Of a stretch of 64,000 nucleotides of DNA, positions 39,413 through 47,713 are shown one piece after another. Source of the DNA: Bacteroidetes bacterium 41-46 (GTDB lineage: Bacteria; Bacteroidota; Bacteroidia; Bacteroidales; UBA932); NCBI GenBank assembly GCA_001897515.1, contig MKTA01000030.1:118392-182391 (forward strand), in the 5' to 3' direction. The notes under the pieces were generated by a model. The model worked only from the letters and a program-made list of their open reading frames with translations. It did not search any database and was not told the DNA's origin. The translations under genes and the position numbers were made by a program. Every line of letters begins with the position of its first letter. Positions within the stretch are counted from its first letter, which is position 1.

Positions 39413-40225
39413 ATGCAAACTCTCAAGGATAAAGTAGTAATAATAACCGGAGCGAGCTCCGGTATTGGGCTTGCGGCGGCAAAGGCTTTTGCCGCCGAGG
39501 GTTCCAAACTTGTAATAGCTGCACGAAATCTTGAGAGACTAAACATCCTTAAGGCAGAACTTTCTGAAAAAACAGAGGTCATTTGCGTACAAACAGATGT
39601 TTCTGTGGAAGAGGATTGCGAGAATCTGATAGAACAGAGTGTGGCAAAATACGGCAAAATAGATATACTCATTAATAACGCCGGTATCTCAATGAGAGCT
39701 CTCTTTAAAGATCTCAACCTCTCGGTAATCAAGAACCTTATGGATGTCAACTTTTGGGGGACAGTATATTGCACAAAATATGCCCTTCCATGGATACTGG
39801 AGGCTCAAGGATCAGTTGTTGGAGTAATTTCCATCGCCGGCTTTAAGGGGCTTCCAGCCAGAACCGGTTATTCGGCATCCAAGTTTGCTGTTTATGGATT
39901 CCTGGATACGCTAAGAATTGAACATCTCAAGGATAATCTGCACGTAATGATATTTGCTCCCGGATTTACAGCATCTTCAATAAGAGAGAGAGCCCTTGTG
40001 GCAGATGGCACAGCCCAGGGGGCCACACCAAGAGAGGAGAGTAAAATGATGACAGCAGAGGAGTGCGCAAAACATCTGGTCAATGGTATAAAAAAGAGAA
40101 AAGCACAGGTTATTCTCACTTTTATCGGGAAATTAACTGTAACACTTAACAAGTTTTTCCCAAGACTTGTTGACAGACTTGAATACTCTTTTATGAAGAG
40201 AGAGCCCGACTCACCCTTAAAGTGA
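39413..40225 (+). CDS. short-chain dehydrogenase/reductase, candidate 3-ketosphinganine reductase
   Basis: This 270-residue SDR has the NAD(P) motif TGASSGIG at 13-20, NNAG at 88-91, and catalytic S140, Y153 and K157 (YSASK). It lies 12 bases after the alpha-oxoamine synthase gene, so the two form a unit. A reductase of the long-chain 3-ketone made by the synthase is a reasonable guess (3-ketodihydrosphingosine reductase type), but the SDR family is too broad for certainty. The C-terminal part (LTFIGKLTVTLNKFFPRLVD) is hydrophobic, fitting a lipid substrate. Its end overlaps the convergent dehydrogenase gene by 9 bases. Confidence 0.8.
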   Translation: MQTLKDKVVIITGASSGIGLAAAKAFAAEGSKLVIAARNLERLNILKAELSEKTEVICVQTDVSVEEDCENLIEQSVAKYGKIDILINNAGISMRALFKDLNLSVIKNLMDVNFWGTVYCTKYALPWILEAQGSVVGVISIAGFKGLPARTGYSASKFAVYGFLDTLRIEHLKDNLHVMIFAPGFTASSIRERALVADGTAQGATPREESKMMTAEECAKHLVNGIKKRKAQVILTFIGKLTVTLNKFFPRLVDRLEYSFMKREPDSPLK

Positions 40226-41161
40226 CCGGGAAGTTACAAAGGACTCAATATTGGCTGCTATCCCCTCAAGCAGCCTTTTTTTTGCGGACTCTCCTGACCA
40301 TCCAATGTGTGGCGTTAATATCATCCTTTCACTATTTTTCACAGCCAGAAATGGGTGGTCGGAAGGAATAGGCTCCTGCTCATAGACATCTGTGGCAGCC
40401 CCCCCAACTAAACTAAAGTCAACAGCTTTTGCCAGATCTGCCTCATTTATTATTCCTCCCCTTCCCATATTTACCAATATTGCATCTGGCTTCATCAGTT
40501 TAATCTCTTTCATAGAGATAAGGTTCTTAGTCTTATCATTCAGTGGGGCATGAACCGAAATAATATCGCAGGTTGCAAGCAGCTCCTCAAGCGAGACGGC
40601 CTGATATTTTTTACAGTGGGCAATACCGGCAGTTGAGTAGTAACAAACTTTTGCTCCAAAAGCTGTAGCAATCTCGGCTACTCTTTTGCCAATAGTGCCC
40701 ATCCCAATAATACCGAACCTTTTGCCGGAAATTTCTGAAAAGGATCTGCCTGTATCAGTAAAATGGAGGCTCTTTGAATACTCACCGCTCTTTACAACAG
40801 TATCAAAATAAAAAGTGTGGTTTGCCAGAGACAATATGGCTCCAAATGTGATCTGAACAACGCTCTCTGTTGAATATCCAACAACGTTTTTCACTTCAAT
40901 ACCCTTGCTTTGGGCATATTCCACATCTACATTATTTGTTCCGGTAGCAGCGACACATATCAAACGCAAAGCTGACGCCGAGTCTATCTGCTCCCTCAAA
41001 ATTTTAACCTTGTTAACAATGACTACATCCGCCCCCTTAATCCTATTGCATACATCAGAGGGTATAGTATGTGAATAAAGAGTCAGTTCACCAAATCTCT
41101 CAATTGAAGAATAATCAATATTCTCACCTAATGTTGCTGAATCCAGAAATACAATTTTCAT
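40217..41161 (-). CDS. D-2-hydroxyacid dehydrogenase family protein
   Basis: This 314-residue NAD enzyme has the Rossmann motif GIIGMGTIGKRVAE at 150-163 and the catalytic set R234 (NMGRGGII), E263 (YEQEP) and H285 (LTPHIGWSG). It reduces a 2-oxoacid or oxidises a D-2-hydroxyacid; hydroxypyruvate/glyoxylate or D-lactate are possible substrates. It is a single gene between the SDR (overlapping by 9 bases) and the tRNA-Leu gene. Confidence 0.88.
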   Translation of the reverse strand: MKIVFLDSATLGENIDYSSIERFGELTLYSHTIPSDVCNRIKGADVVIVNKVKILREQIDSASALRLICVAATGTNNVDVEYAQSKGIEVKNVVGYSTESVVQITFGAILSLANHTFYFDTVVKSGEYSKSLHFTDTGRSFSEISGKRFGIIGMGTIGKRVAEIATAFGAKVCYYSTAGIAHCKKYQAVSLEELLATCDIISVHAPLNDKTKNLISMKEIKLMKPDAILVNMGRGGIINEADLAKAVDFSLVGGAATDVYEQEPIPSDHPFLAVKNSERMILTPHIGWSGESAKKRLLEGIAANIESFVTSRSL

Positions 41162-41170
41162 ATTTTGGCA

Positions 41171-41202
41171 AATAAAATAAGCGCCTATTGCTAAGCGCTT
41201 GA
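41171..41202 (-). terminator. terminator of tRNA-Leu
   Basis: On the minus strand AAGCGC (41200-41195) and GCGCTT (41184-41179) form a stem followed by ATTTTATTT. It lies between the tRNA-Leu gene and the start of the dehydrogenase gene. Confidence 0.6.
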
Positions 41203-41219
41203 TTTTCTATCTTTTATCT

Positions 41220-41306
41220 TGGTGCCCAGAACAAGACTCGAACTTGCACACCGTAACCGGCACTACCCCCTCAAAGTAGCGTGTCTACCAATTTCACCAT
41301 CTGGGC
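41220..41306 (-). tRNA. tRNA-Leu (anticodon GAG)
   Basis: On the minus strand the acceptor GCCCAGA pairs with TCTGGGC. The anticodon stem CTACT/GGTAG closes the loop TTGAGGG, giving GAG. The variable arm is long, as in tRNA-Leu. The discriminator A is followed by an encoded CCA (41222-41220). A -7 box lies at 41319-41326. Confidence 0.94.
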
Positions 41307-41318
41307 GTTTTGGGATGA

Positions 41319-41326
41319 CAAAGATA
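41319..41326 (-). promoter_or_regulatory. -7 box of tRNA-Leu
   Basis: On the minus strand TATCTTTG lies 12 bases before the tRNA. It is the same -7 sequence as at the tRNA-Val gene. Confidence 0.5.
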
Positions 41327-41398
41327 ATACCCTTTTCGATAATTTAAAACAGTTTAAGAAAAAAATCTTAACTTTACATAAATCTTAATGTAAAGGGC

Positions 41399-41965
41399 AT
41401 GAACGACAACTTTAAGAAACAGATAGAGAATATGGAGGACCTTGTAGAGATTGGCAATATGATCTCTGAAAGCACTGAATTGCGCGAAAGGGTTGCCAAA
41501 TATGCCAAAAAACCCATTGACAATCAGTTTGAAAAAGAGGGACACCCCATTCAAATGAACTTCAGCAAAAAGGGAGACACAATATATCTTCTGGGAGAGT
41601 ACAGAAAACACCTCAGAGACAGGAGCTCTATAATGGAGATACTCTATGACGCTATATCTCAGAATTTGGTTACAAGCGCACACACGCTGGAGAAGTCCGG
41701 ACTATTTTGCGGACTAATAGAGGCATGCAGCGTTAAAAAACTTGGTTTTGACATAACAGGCGATGCAGAGATGAGCGACAAGGATTTTCTCTTCAGAGAT
41801 AAAAACTCAGCACTCCTTGTTAGCGTTTCTGCAGATAAAGAGGGCAAGTTTGTAGATTTCTTCTACAACAATGCTATTCCATTAACACTACTGGGCCATG
41901 TGACCAAAGGTGAGTTAAGAATGGATGACACATCATTTGGCTTTATATCAGACTACATAAGCTAA
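41399..41965 (+). CDS. protein with AIR-synthase-type C-terminal domain (188 aa)
   Basis: Residues about 60-185 resemble the C-terminal half of AIR synthase-type proteins: a short strand (DTIYLLGEYR), then a helix and the GLFCGLIEACSVKKLGFDIT segment, and a late ALLVSV strand. In PurM/PurL this domain forms half of the ATP-binding fold. Here it stands alone, without the N-terminal ATP-binding half, so it is unlikely to be a normal purine enzyme. The name purL-like may be misleading. It lies 3 bases before menG, so the two are cotranscribed. The function is unknown. Confidence 0.7.
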   Translation: MNDNFKKQIENMEDLVEIGNMISESTELRERVAKYAKKPIDNQFEKEGHPIQMNFSKKGDTIYLLGEYRKHLRDRSSIMEILYDAISQNLVTSAHTLEKSGLFCGLIEACSVKKLGFDITGDAEMSDKDFLFRDKNSALLVSVSADKEGKFVDFFYNNAIPLTLLGHVTKGELRMDDTSFGFISDYIS

Positions 41966-41968
41966 TTT

Positions 41969-42682
41969 ATGTCCCATCATATAAGCAAGGAACGGAGCAG
42001 AATCTCAGCAATGTTCAACGGCATTGCTGCCAGTTATGATTTTCTGAATCACCTCCTTTCATTAGGTATTGACAAATACTGGCGACGAGTTTTGATTAGA
42101 GAGATAAAGGCAAAAGACCCGGAAAAAGCATTGGACATTGCTACAGGGACAGGGGACATTGCTATTTCACTATACAAGGCCGGGATATCGGTTACAGGTG
42201 CAGACATTGCAGAAAAAATGGTGGATATTGCAAGAGAGAAGTGCAATAAGCTAGTAGAATCCTCCACTCCCAAACCAGTATTCCACATTGCTTCCGCTGA
42301 CGACTTACCATATGAATCTCAAAGTTTTCAGCTTGTTACAATAGGATTTGGAATTAGAAATTTTGAGAACAGAGAGGGAGCCCTTCAGGAGATATACCGA
42401 GTACTCACTCCCGGAGGAGAGTTGGCCATTCTAGAGTTTGCTGAACCCGAAAACAGAATTTGGAGAGGACTTTACAGGTTCTATTTTCACAACATATTAC
42501 CAATACTCGGAAGACTGATTTCCAAAGATATGGAGGCCTATGCCTATCTTCCTGAATCAGTAAATGAATTCCCCAAATACAAGAATTTCTGCAATGAGCT
42601 TGAGAATGCAGGATTCAAAAATGCAAAATACAGGTCTCTTACCGGCGGGATAACTCTTTTATATACAGCTGTAAAAAGTTGA
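41969..42682 (+). CDS. menG: demethylmenaquinone methyltransferase
   Basis: This 237-residue SAM methyltransferase makes menaquinone from demethylmenaquinone. FNGIAASYDFLNHLLSLGID is the UbiE/MenG signature, and DIATGTGDIA (residues 49-58) is the SAM loop. GFGIRNFENREGALQEIYRV is the second family motif. No ubiquinone genes are seen, so the menaquinone role is preferred over ubiE. It follows the AIR-synthase-like gene by 3 bases and is followed by cardiolipin synthase 4 bases later, so all three are in one operon. Confidence 0.95.
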   Translation: MSHHISKERSRISAMFNGIAASYDFLNHLLSLGIDKYWRRVLIREIKAKDPEKALDIATGTGDIAISLYKAGISVTGADIAEKMVDIAREKCNKLVESSTPKPVFHIASADDLPYESQSFQLVTIGFGIRNFENREGALQEIYRVLTPGGELAILEFAEPENRIWRGLYRFYFHNILPILGRLISKDMEAYAYLPESVNEFPKYKNFCNELENAGFKNAKYRSLTGGITLLYTAVKS

Positions 42683-42686
42683 ATTA

Positions 42687-44165
42687 ATGACATACTGGGA
42701 GGTCATATCAATAATACTCTATTTTGTATATTTCATAATGGCAATATACGCCTCATTTGTGATTATGTACAAAAAGCTGGATCCCGTAAAGTCTCTCTCC
42801 TGGATAATTGTAATATTACTCCTACCGTTCATAGGTCTGGTTTTATACCTCTTTTTTGGTCAGAATTTCAGAAAGACAAAAATATACAACCGCAAAGGGG
42901 TCAGAGATGAAAGGTTCAGACGACTGGGCAGTTACAGACAACTTAAGGAGTTCCGGAAGGATCCTGATTTGCTTCCTGCTGAGTTGAAAAAATACAGAAA
43001 ACTGATAAACCTAAATCTGAAAGGTAATAAAAGTTTATTAGGTGTAAATTCAGAGATAGAACTCTTTTTTTCAGGAAAAGAGGCACTTGATTCAATGTAC
43101 GAGTGTATATCAGATGCCAAACAACATATACACCTTCAGTCATACATTATTGAAGACGATATAACAGGCAACAGATATAAAAACCTTTTGATAAAAAAGG
43201 CATCAGAGGGGGTTGAGGTTAGGGTTATATACGATGATGTTGGCTGCTGGAATCTTCCGGCAACATTCAGAAAGGAGTTTACTGAATCAGGCGTAGAATT
43301 CCTGGCCTTTGCGCCTGTTAAATGGTTCTTGTCTCCTCTCTCAAAACTCAATTACAGAAACCATAGAAAGATACTGGTCGTTGACGGTAAGACCGGCTTC
43401 ATTGGAGGGGTTAATATTGCAGACAGGTATTACAACGGAGGTAACTTTGAGGAGTGGAGGGATACTCATATGAAGATCATTGGAGAATCCGTTGCAGCAC
43501 TTCAATCCAGCTTTTTGCTTGACAGATACTTTATAATTAATGAGCAGTTTGGCAGAAAGAAAAAGTATTATCCCCATATATCTCTTCCTGATATAAGAAT
43601 GGTTGGAGAAAAGACAGCATACTATTCACAGATAATTACATCTGGACCAGACAGCGACTGGGCAAGCATAATGCAGTGCTATTTTGCGGCAATAACCAAA
43701 GCAACTAGCCATATCTATCTTATCACGCCATACTTTACACCAAACGAATCGCTGCTGAATGCTCTAAAAATTGCAGCACTTGGTGGAGTAGAGGTTTGTA
43801 TAATGTTGCCTCAGAAGAGCGACTCAATAATAACACACTGGTGTACACTTTCTTACGCATCAGAGATGTTAGAGGCCGGAGTTAAGGTTTTCCTCTTTTC
43901 AAAAGGTTTTAACCATTCAAAGGTTATAAGTATTGACGGAGAGTTTTGCATTATAGGCTCTGCAAACTTTGACAACAGATCAATGGAGCATAATTTTGAG
44001 ATAACCGGGATTATATACAACAAGAGTATAGCTAAAAAACTTGAAGACCAATTTATAAAAGACACAGAGAAGTGTATATCGCTAGCCGGCTCTAAATGGG
44101 CCAAGAGAAGTATTAAAAACCAGATTAAGGAGTCATTCGCAAGACTGCTTAGTCCACTGCTTTAA
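42687..44165 (+). CDS. cls: cardiolipin synthase
   Basis: This 492-residue membrane enzyme has two N-terminal transmembrane helices (VISIILYFVYFIMAIYAS and the SWIIVILLLPFIGLVLYLFF region). Two phospholipase-D HKD motifs follow: HRKILVVDGKTGFIGG near residue 225 and HSKVISIDGEFCIIGSANFD near residue 410. It joins two phosphatidylglycerols to form cardiolipin. The spacing of 4 bases from menG and 6 bases to the PAP2 gene puts all in one operon, a lipid and quinone group. Confidence 0.94.
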   Translation: MTYWEVISIILYFVYFIMAIYASFVIMYKKLDPVKSLSWIIVILLLPFIGLVLYLFFGQNFRKTKIYNRKGVRDERFRRLGSYRQLKEFRKDPDLLPAELKKYRKLINLNLKGNKSLLGVNSEIELFFSGKEALDSMYECISDAKQHIHLQSYIIEDDITGNRYKNLLIKKASEGVEVRVIYDDVGCWNLPATFRKEFTESGVEFLAFAPVKWFLSPLSKLNYRNHRKILVVDGKTGFIGGVNIADRYYNGGNFEEWRDTHMKIIGESVAALQSSFLLDRYFIINEQFGRKKKYYPHISLPDIRMVGEKTAYYSQIITSGPDSDWASIMQCYFAAITKATSHIYLITPYFTPNESLLNALKIAALGGVEVCIMLPQKSDSIITHWCTLSYASEMLEAGVKVFLFSKGFNHSKVISIDGEFCIIGSANFDNRSMEHNFEITGIIYNKSIAKKLEDQFIKDTEKCISLAGSKWAKRSIKNQIKESFARLLSPLL

Positions 44166-44171
44166 ATAATT

Positions 44172-45413
44172 ATGAAAAGGGCTTTTGCAATATTTCTTAT
44201 AATGGCAGTTACCACTGTCAGCCTTGCCGGCAATTTGTCCAATACTCAGGATACACTCAGGAGGAGTAGGGTTTCACACTTATCTGCAAAAAGACTTGAA
44301 AGGTTCATTTTGCCGGCACCATTTATTGCCACAGGAATTGCTATTTACGGTAAGCCGGGAGAGCGATTTCAGCAGCTTCGCAACAACTATTTTACAAATT
44401 TTTCAAATCATGCTGATGAGTTTCTACGATTCTCCCCCACAGTACTGCTCTACTCTCTGAAAATTGCAGGAGTTCAGAGCAGAAGCTCATGGGAGAGGCT
44501 TATACTAACCAATGCAATCTCCGGAGTACTAATGGTGGGAAGTGTTCAAGGTCTTAAAATGATAATCAAGGAGCCCAGGCCAGACGGATCTGAATCAAAC
44601 GGATTCCCCAGCGGACACTCTGCGCTGGCATTTATGAGTGCCACTATGGTACATCATGAATACGGACTTACTGAATCTCCGTGGTATTCAATTGCAGCCT
44701 ATTCACTGGCCTCTGCAACAGCTGCTCTTAGGGTTTTGAACAACTCTCACTATATGCAGGATGTTATAATGGGCGCAGGTATGGGAATTCTCTCCACAGA
44801 ACTTGGATACATGATAAGCGAGCTTATTTACTCAAACAGAGGTATTCTAAGAGAGTCAAGAGAGAGCAGCGAACATAGAGTGCCTGTCAGAGGATATTCT
44901 TTTATGGGCGCCAGCCTTGAATATGTTAAAATTTTAAACAATCCGGTTATTGATGGCAATATTTACAGAGCTTCCTGGGGTACCGGGGCTACTCTTGAGA
45001 GCATTTTCCACAATCCTAACAGAGAGCCCTCGTTAAGCGACATAGGAATCCACATATCTGCCAACGCAAACACAGCACTAATTAAAAGAGTTGACAATTC
45101 AGGATCCTCTATACCAATGAACTGGCTGACACTGGCTGCCGGTCCTGCTCTATCTGTTAAAGTCGGAAATATTATGAGGGTTGGAATTACTGCAGAGGCC
45201 GGCTACTCCAGAATAATACTTAACAACAACCTCCCTAATGAAAGAAGCTCCTCCGGCCTCTATGCAGGAGGGTCGTTTTATATTGAAAGAGAGCTTGTTG
45301 ACAGAATTGTGCTCAGACTTTTTTCAAGATGCAGGAACTCAGTGCACTCAAAACCCACACCAGACATTAGCTCAATCTCTTTCGGAGGTACCATGTCTGT
45401 TTCAATCTACTAA
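44172..45413 (+). CDS. exported PAP2-family phosphatase with a barrel-like C-terminal half
   Basis: This 413-residue protein starts with a signal peptide (AFAIFLIMAVTTVSLAG). The first 220 residues are a PAP2 acid phosphatase with all three motifs: K129-x6-R136-P137, P146-S-G-H149 and R187-x5-H193-x3-D197. The last 190 residues have no helices of note but alternating beta strands ending in SFGGTMSVSIY, which looks like an outer membrane barrel or a beta-rich domain. Such PAP2 proteins act on lipid phosphates, lipid A or pyrophosphates. It is the last gene of the menG-cls group. Confidence 0.82.
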   Translation: MKRAFAIFLIMAVTTVSLAGNLSNTQDTLRRSRVSHLSAKRLERFILPAPFIATGIAIYGKPGERFQQLRNNYFTNFSNHADEFLRFSPTVLLYSLKIAGVQSRSSWERLILTNAISGVLMVGSVQGLKMIIKEPRPDGSESNGFPSGHSALAFMSATMVHHEYGLTESPWYSIAAYSLASATAALRVLNNSHYMQDVIMGAGMGILSTELGYMISELIYSNRGILRESRESSEHRVPVRGYSFMGASLEYVKILNNPVIDGNIYRASWGTGATLESIFHNPNREPSLSDIGIHISANANTALIKRVDNSGSSIPMNWLTLAAGPALSVKVGNIMRVGITAEAGYSRIILNNNLPNERSSSGLYAGGSFYIERELVDRIVLRLFSRCRNSVHSKPTPDISSISFGGTMSVSIY

Positions 45414-45543
45414 CGATTTATACTCCTCTACAACGTGGACTGGGTTTCAATAATCTTAAGACCAGATAATTAAAGAAACTTATTCATTTATCTGTTATTT
45501 TATATATCTTAGGATTAGGAATGAACCTTAAAACCGGGAAGTT

Positions 45544-46032
45544 ATGAAAACATCATTTAAACCTATGTCTTATGACCACTGCGAAGGGATAATGAACATA
45601 TACAACTGGTATATTGAGAACAGCCTAGCTGCATATCCTGACAAAATTAAATCTAACGACTACTTCTCGCATTTTATGAATGCGACAAAGGGCTATCCTG
45701 CTTTCACTATTTTCAGCGATGATGAAATTGTTGGATTCTGTTTTCTCAGGCCCTATATGCCTCACACAACATTCAATGAAACTGCTGAAATAACATATTT
45801 TATAAAAGATCAATTTACAGGAAAGGGTTTGGGTAAACTTGCACTGGAAAAGCTTGAAGAGGGGGCTAAGGCGTCAGGAATTAAATATATTCTGGCTAGT
45901 ATCTCATCTGAGAATCTTTACAGCATATCTTTTCATATGAAAAATGGTTTTCAGGAGTGTGGAAGATTCGGAAAAATCATAACAAAAAACGGAAAACAGT
46001 TTGACATAGTTTGGATGCAAAAAAATCTTTAA
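45544..46032 (+). CDS. GNAT-family N-acetyltransferase
   Basis: This 162-residue protein has the acetyl-CoA-binding motif of the GNAT fold, QFTGKGLGKLALEKL (residues about 91-105), followed by ASISSENLYSISFHMKNGF. The pattern is closest to the phosphinothricin/amino-acid acetyltransferase group (the N-S-I-F/H-x-K-x-G-F motif). The substrate is unknown. It is a single gene on the plus strand, and the short frame at 46011 overlaps its last 22 bases. Confidence 0.85.
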   Translation: MKTSFKPMSYDHCEGIMNIYNWYIENSLAAYPDKIKSNDYFSHFMNATKGYPAFTIFSDDEIVGFCFLRPYMPHTTFNETAEITYFIKDQFTGKGLGKLALEKLEEGAKASGIKYILASISSENLYSISFHMKNGFQECGRFGKIITKNGKQFDIVWMQKNL

Positions 46033-46283
46033 CCGGCACAATATCCTTCTCAAACAAGGGAGATGGAGTGAAGAACATTAACTATACCATACTTGGAGTT
46101 CACAGAGAGGATAAGAGCCCTTTCAAATGGACCTGGACAGACGGAAAATACATCACAATTGAATCAGATGGATCTGACTTTTCCAAAACATGGATAATAA
46201 TTGAGAACAAGAAAAAGAGCCAGAAGTGGAAATCAACTGATGGCAGTAATCTTGTTCAAACACTTGAATTAGAGAAGAGATAA
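46011..46283 (+). pseudogene. short frame after the GNAT gene, possible gene remnant
   Basis: A frame of up to 90 codons runs from 46005 to 46283 without an ATG; a TTG at 46011 or a GTG at 46068 would have to serve as start. The content looks like protein (NYTILGVHREDKSPFKWTW, then DGKYITIESDG), with alternating beta strands and a lysine-rich end. It may be the C-terminal remnant of a small beta-rich protein, or a real gene with an unusual start. I cannot assign a family. Confidence 0.35.
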
Positions 46284-46321
46284 ATTTCTGTACCGATAGA
46301 TAGTTAATGAACAGAAATAGG

Positions 46322-46353
46322 TAGGCCGGCTAAATATTGAGTTTAGCCGGCCT
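46322..46353. terminator. bidirectional terminator hairpin
   Basis: AGGCCGGCTAAA (46323-46334) and TTTAGCCGGCCT (46342-46353) form a perfect 12-base stem around a 7-base loop. It lies between the frame ending at 46283 and the convergent gene ending at 46375. Confidence 0.75.
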
Positions 46354-46374
46354 CTTATAATAAGTTCTGAGGAA

Positions 46375-47031
46375 CTATTTCTTCAGCTTTAGAGTTGTCT
46401 TCTGAGCTGAAATAAGTTCAAATGAATCGTCCTTTAAATCCTTATAGTTCATCTGACCATTAAGTCTTGGGATGAAATCTATTCCGGTTGCTGATTGCAT
46501 CAGTTTAGCACCCAGCATACCGCTTAGTCCTCCATCCTCTTTCATTGATGTTTGAGAAGCGATAAAGTTATACTCAGTATTTACAAAATTATCCAGTTGC
46601 TCACCGCTTCCTTTAATCTCAGCAGTACTTGACGGACTCTCAAGATAGATAAGAGTTCCTTTGTTACTAATGTTAAACTGATATACAACAATAACGGCAT
46701 AACTATCAACTGCAATTGTCTCCCCCTTCTTGTTCCATGCTTTTATTCTGCTGTCAATAACCTCTCTTGGCAGTTCAAAACGTAAAACAACCTCTCTTTT
46801 GCCTGTTTGCTCAGGATCCGGAATCTCAAGAGTGCCGCTTGTATAAACATCTCCCATTTTCTCTTTCTTGCCATATACGAATGACTCAATATTCCACACT
46901 CCAATCATTTTTGAGGTCTCTGCAATATACTCCTTTGTCCCCGGAGTATGGTAAGGGTTCTGCTTTCCTCTCTGAGCATCTGCAAAAGCAAAGGTTAGTA
47001 AAGCGATTCCCAGTAAAAGTAGTTTTTTCAT
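46375..47031 (-). CDS. secreted hypothetical protein (218 aa)
   Basis: The protein has a signal peptide (KKLLLLGIALLTFAFADAQ). The rest is beta-rich and soluble, with MIGVWNIESFVYGKKEKMGD near the start of the mature part, reminiscent of lipocalin-like proteins (G-x-W near the N-terminus). That hint is weak. The frame is open from 47157, but that part is tRNA-Arg antisense, and the ATG at 47031 starts the signal peptide. It is a single gene between the terminator at 46323-46353 and the tRNA-Arg terminator. Confidence 0.7.
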   Translation of the reverse strand: MKKLLLLGIALLTFAFADAQRGKQNPYHTPGTKEYIAETSKMIGVWNIESFVYGKKEKMGDVYTSGTLEIPDPEQTGKREVVLRFELPREVIDSRIKAWNKKGETIAVDSYAVIVVYQFNISNKGTLIYLESPSSTAEIKGSGEQLDNFVNTEYNFIASQTSMKEDGGLSGMLGAKLMQSATGIDFIPRLNGQMNYKDLKDDSFELISAQKTTLKLKK

Positions 47032-47105
47032 AGTATAAATATTAGTTAAGTGTAAATCAACAACATCCAACGAGATTGTAAAGTTAAAAAAAAATGTGTA
47101 CTTAC

Positions 47106-47130
47106 AAAAAAAGCCCGGCATAAGCCGAGC
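47106..47130 (-). terminator. terminator of the rplS-tRNA-Arg transcript
   Basis: On the minus strand GCTCGGC (47130-47124) and GCCGGGC (47119-47113) form a stem with one G-T pair, followed by seven T. Confidence 0.8.
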
Positions 47131-47138
47131 CTTGATTG

Positions 47139-47212
47139 TGACCCCGACAGGATTCAAACCTGTAACCGTCTGATCCGTAGTCAGATACTCTATTCAGTTG
47201 AGCTACGGGGCC
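47139..47212 (-). tRNA. tRNA-Arg (anticodon ACG)
   Basis: On the minus strand the acceptor GGCCCCG pairs with CGGGGTC. The anticodon stem TCTGA/TCAGA closes the loop CTACGGA, giving ACG. The discriminator is A and CCA is not encoded. The gene lies 12 bases after rplS with no promoter between, so the two are probably cotranscribed. Confidence 0.94.
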
Positions 47213-47224
47213 AGTAGAGATTGA

Positions 47225-47602
47225 TTACTCTTGAATATCCTTAGCAACTGCGCTGTATTTTCTCTCTTTGATACGCGCCTTTTTACCGGTCAGCTCTCTC
47301 AGATAGAAAATTCTGGCACGGCGTACTTTACCTCTCTTGTTAACCTCAATTGAGTCAATGAATGGAGACATAACAGGAAAAATTCTCTCAACACCAACAC
47401 CGTTTGACATTTTTCTAACGGTGAAAGTCTCAGTTGAGCCGGAACCTCTTCTCTGAATAACGACTCCGCGATATTTCTGAAGTCTCTCCTTGTTCTCCTC
47501 TTTGATCTTGTAGGTGACTGTAATTGTATCACCGGCTTTGAAATCCGGAATCGCTACTACCTCACCGGCAAATGCTTGTTCTGCGATTTTAATTAAATCC
47601 AT
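47225..47602 (-). CDS. rplS: ribosomal protein bL19
   Basis: This 125-residue protein of the large ribosomal subunit lies at the 30S-50S interface. [33 protein letters not shown] and [20 protein letters not shown] are typical of bL19. The frame is open from 47650, but the family start is [15 protein letters not shown] at 47602. A promoter with both boxes lies at 47676-47706, and a tRNA-Arg gene follows 12 bases after the stop. The leader between promoter and ATG is about 68 bases. Confidence 0.96.
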   Translation of the reverse strand: MDLIKIAEQAFAGEVVAIPDFKAGDTITVTYKIKEENKERLQKYRGVVIQRRGSGSTETFTVRKMSNGVGVERIFPVMSPFIDSIEVNKRGKVRRARIFYLRELTGKKARIKERKYSAVAKDIQE

Positions 47603-47675
47603 TGTAAATTCAGTATTTGCGCAACATTGAAGACTCTGGCGTTCACTCAAGCGGTTGCATTTAAATTTGGGACTG

Positions 47676-47706
47676 CAAAAATAGAAATTAAATTCTTATC
47701 AGCCAA
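47676..47706 (-). promoter_or_regulatory. promoter of rplS
   Basis: On the minus strand TTG (47706-47704) and TATTTTTG (47683-47676) match the -33 and -7 boxes, with starts 23 bases apart. Confidence 0.7.
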
Positions 47707-47713
47707 AAAATAT

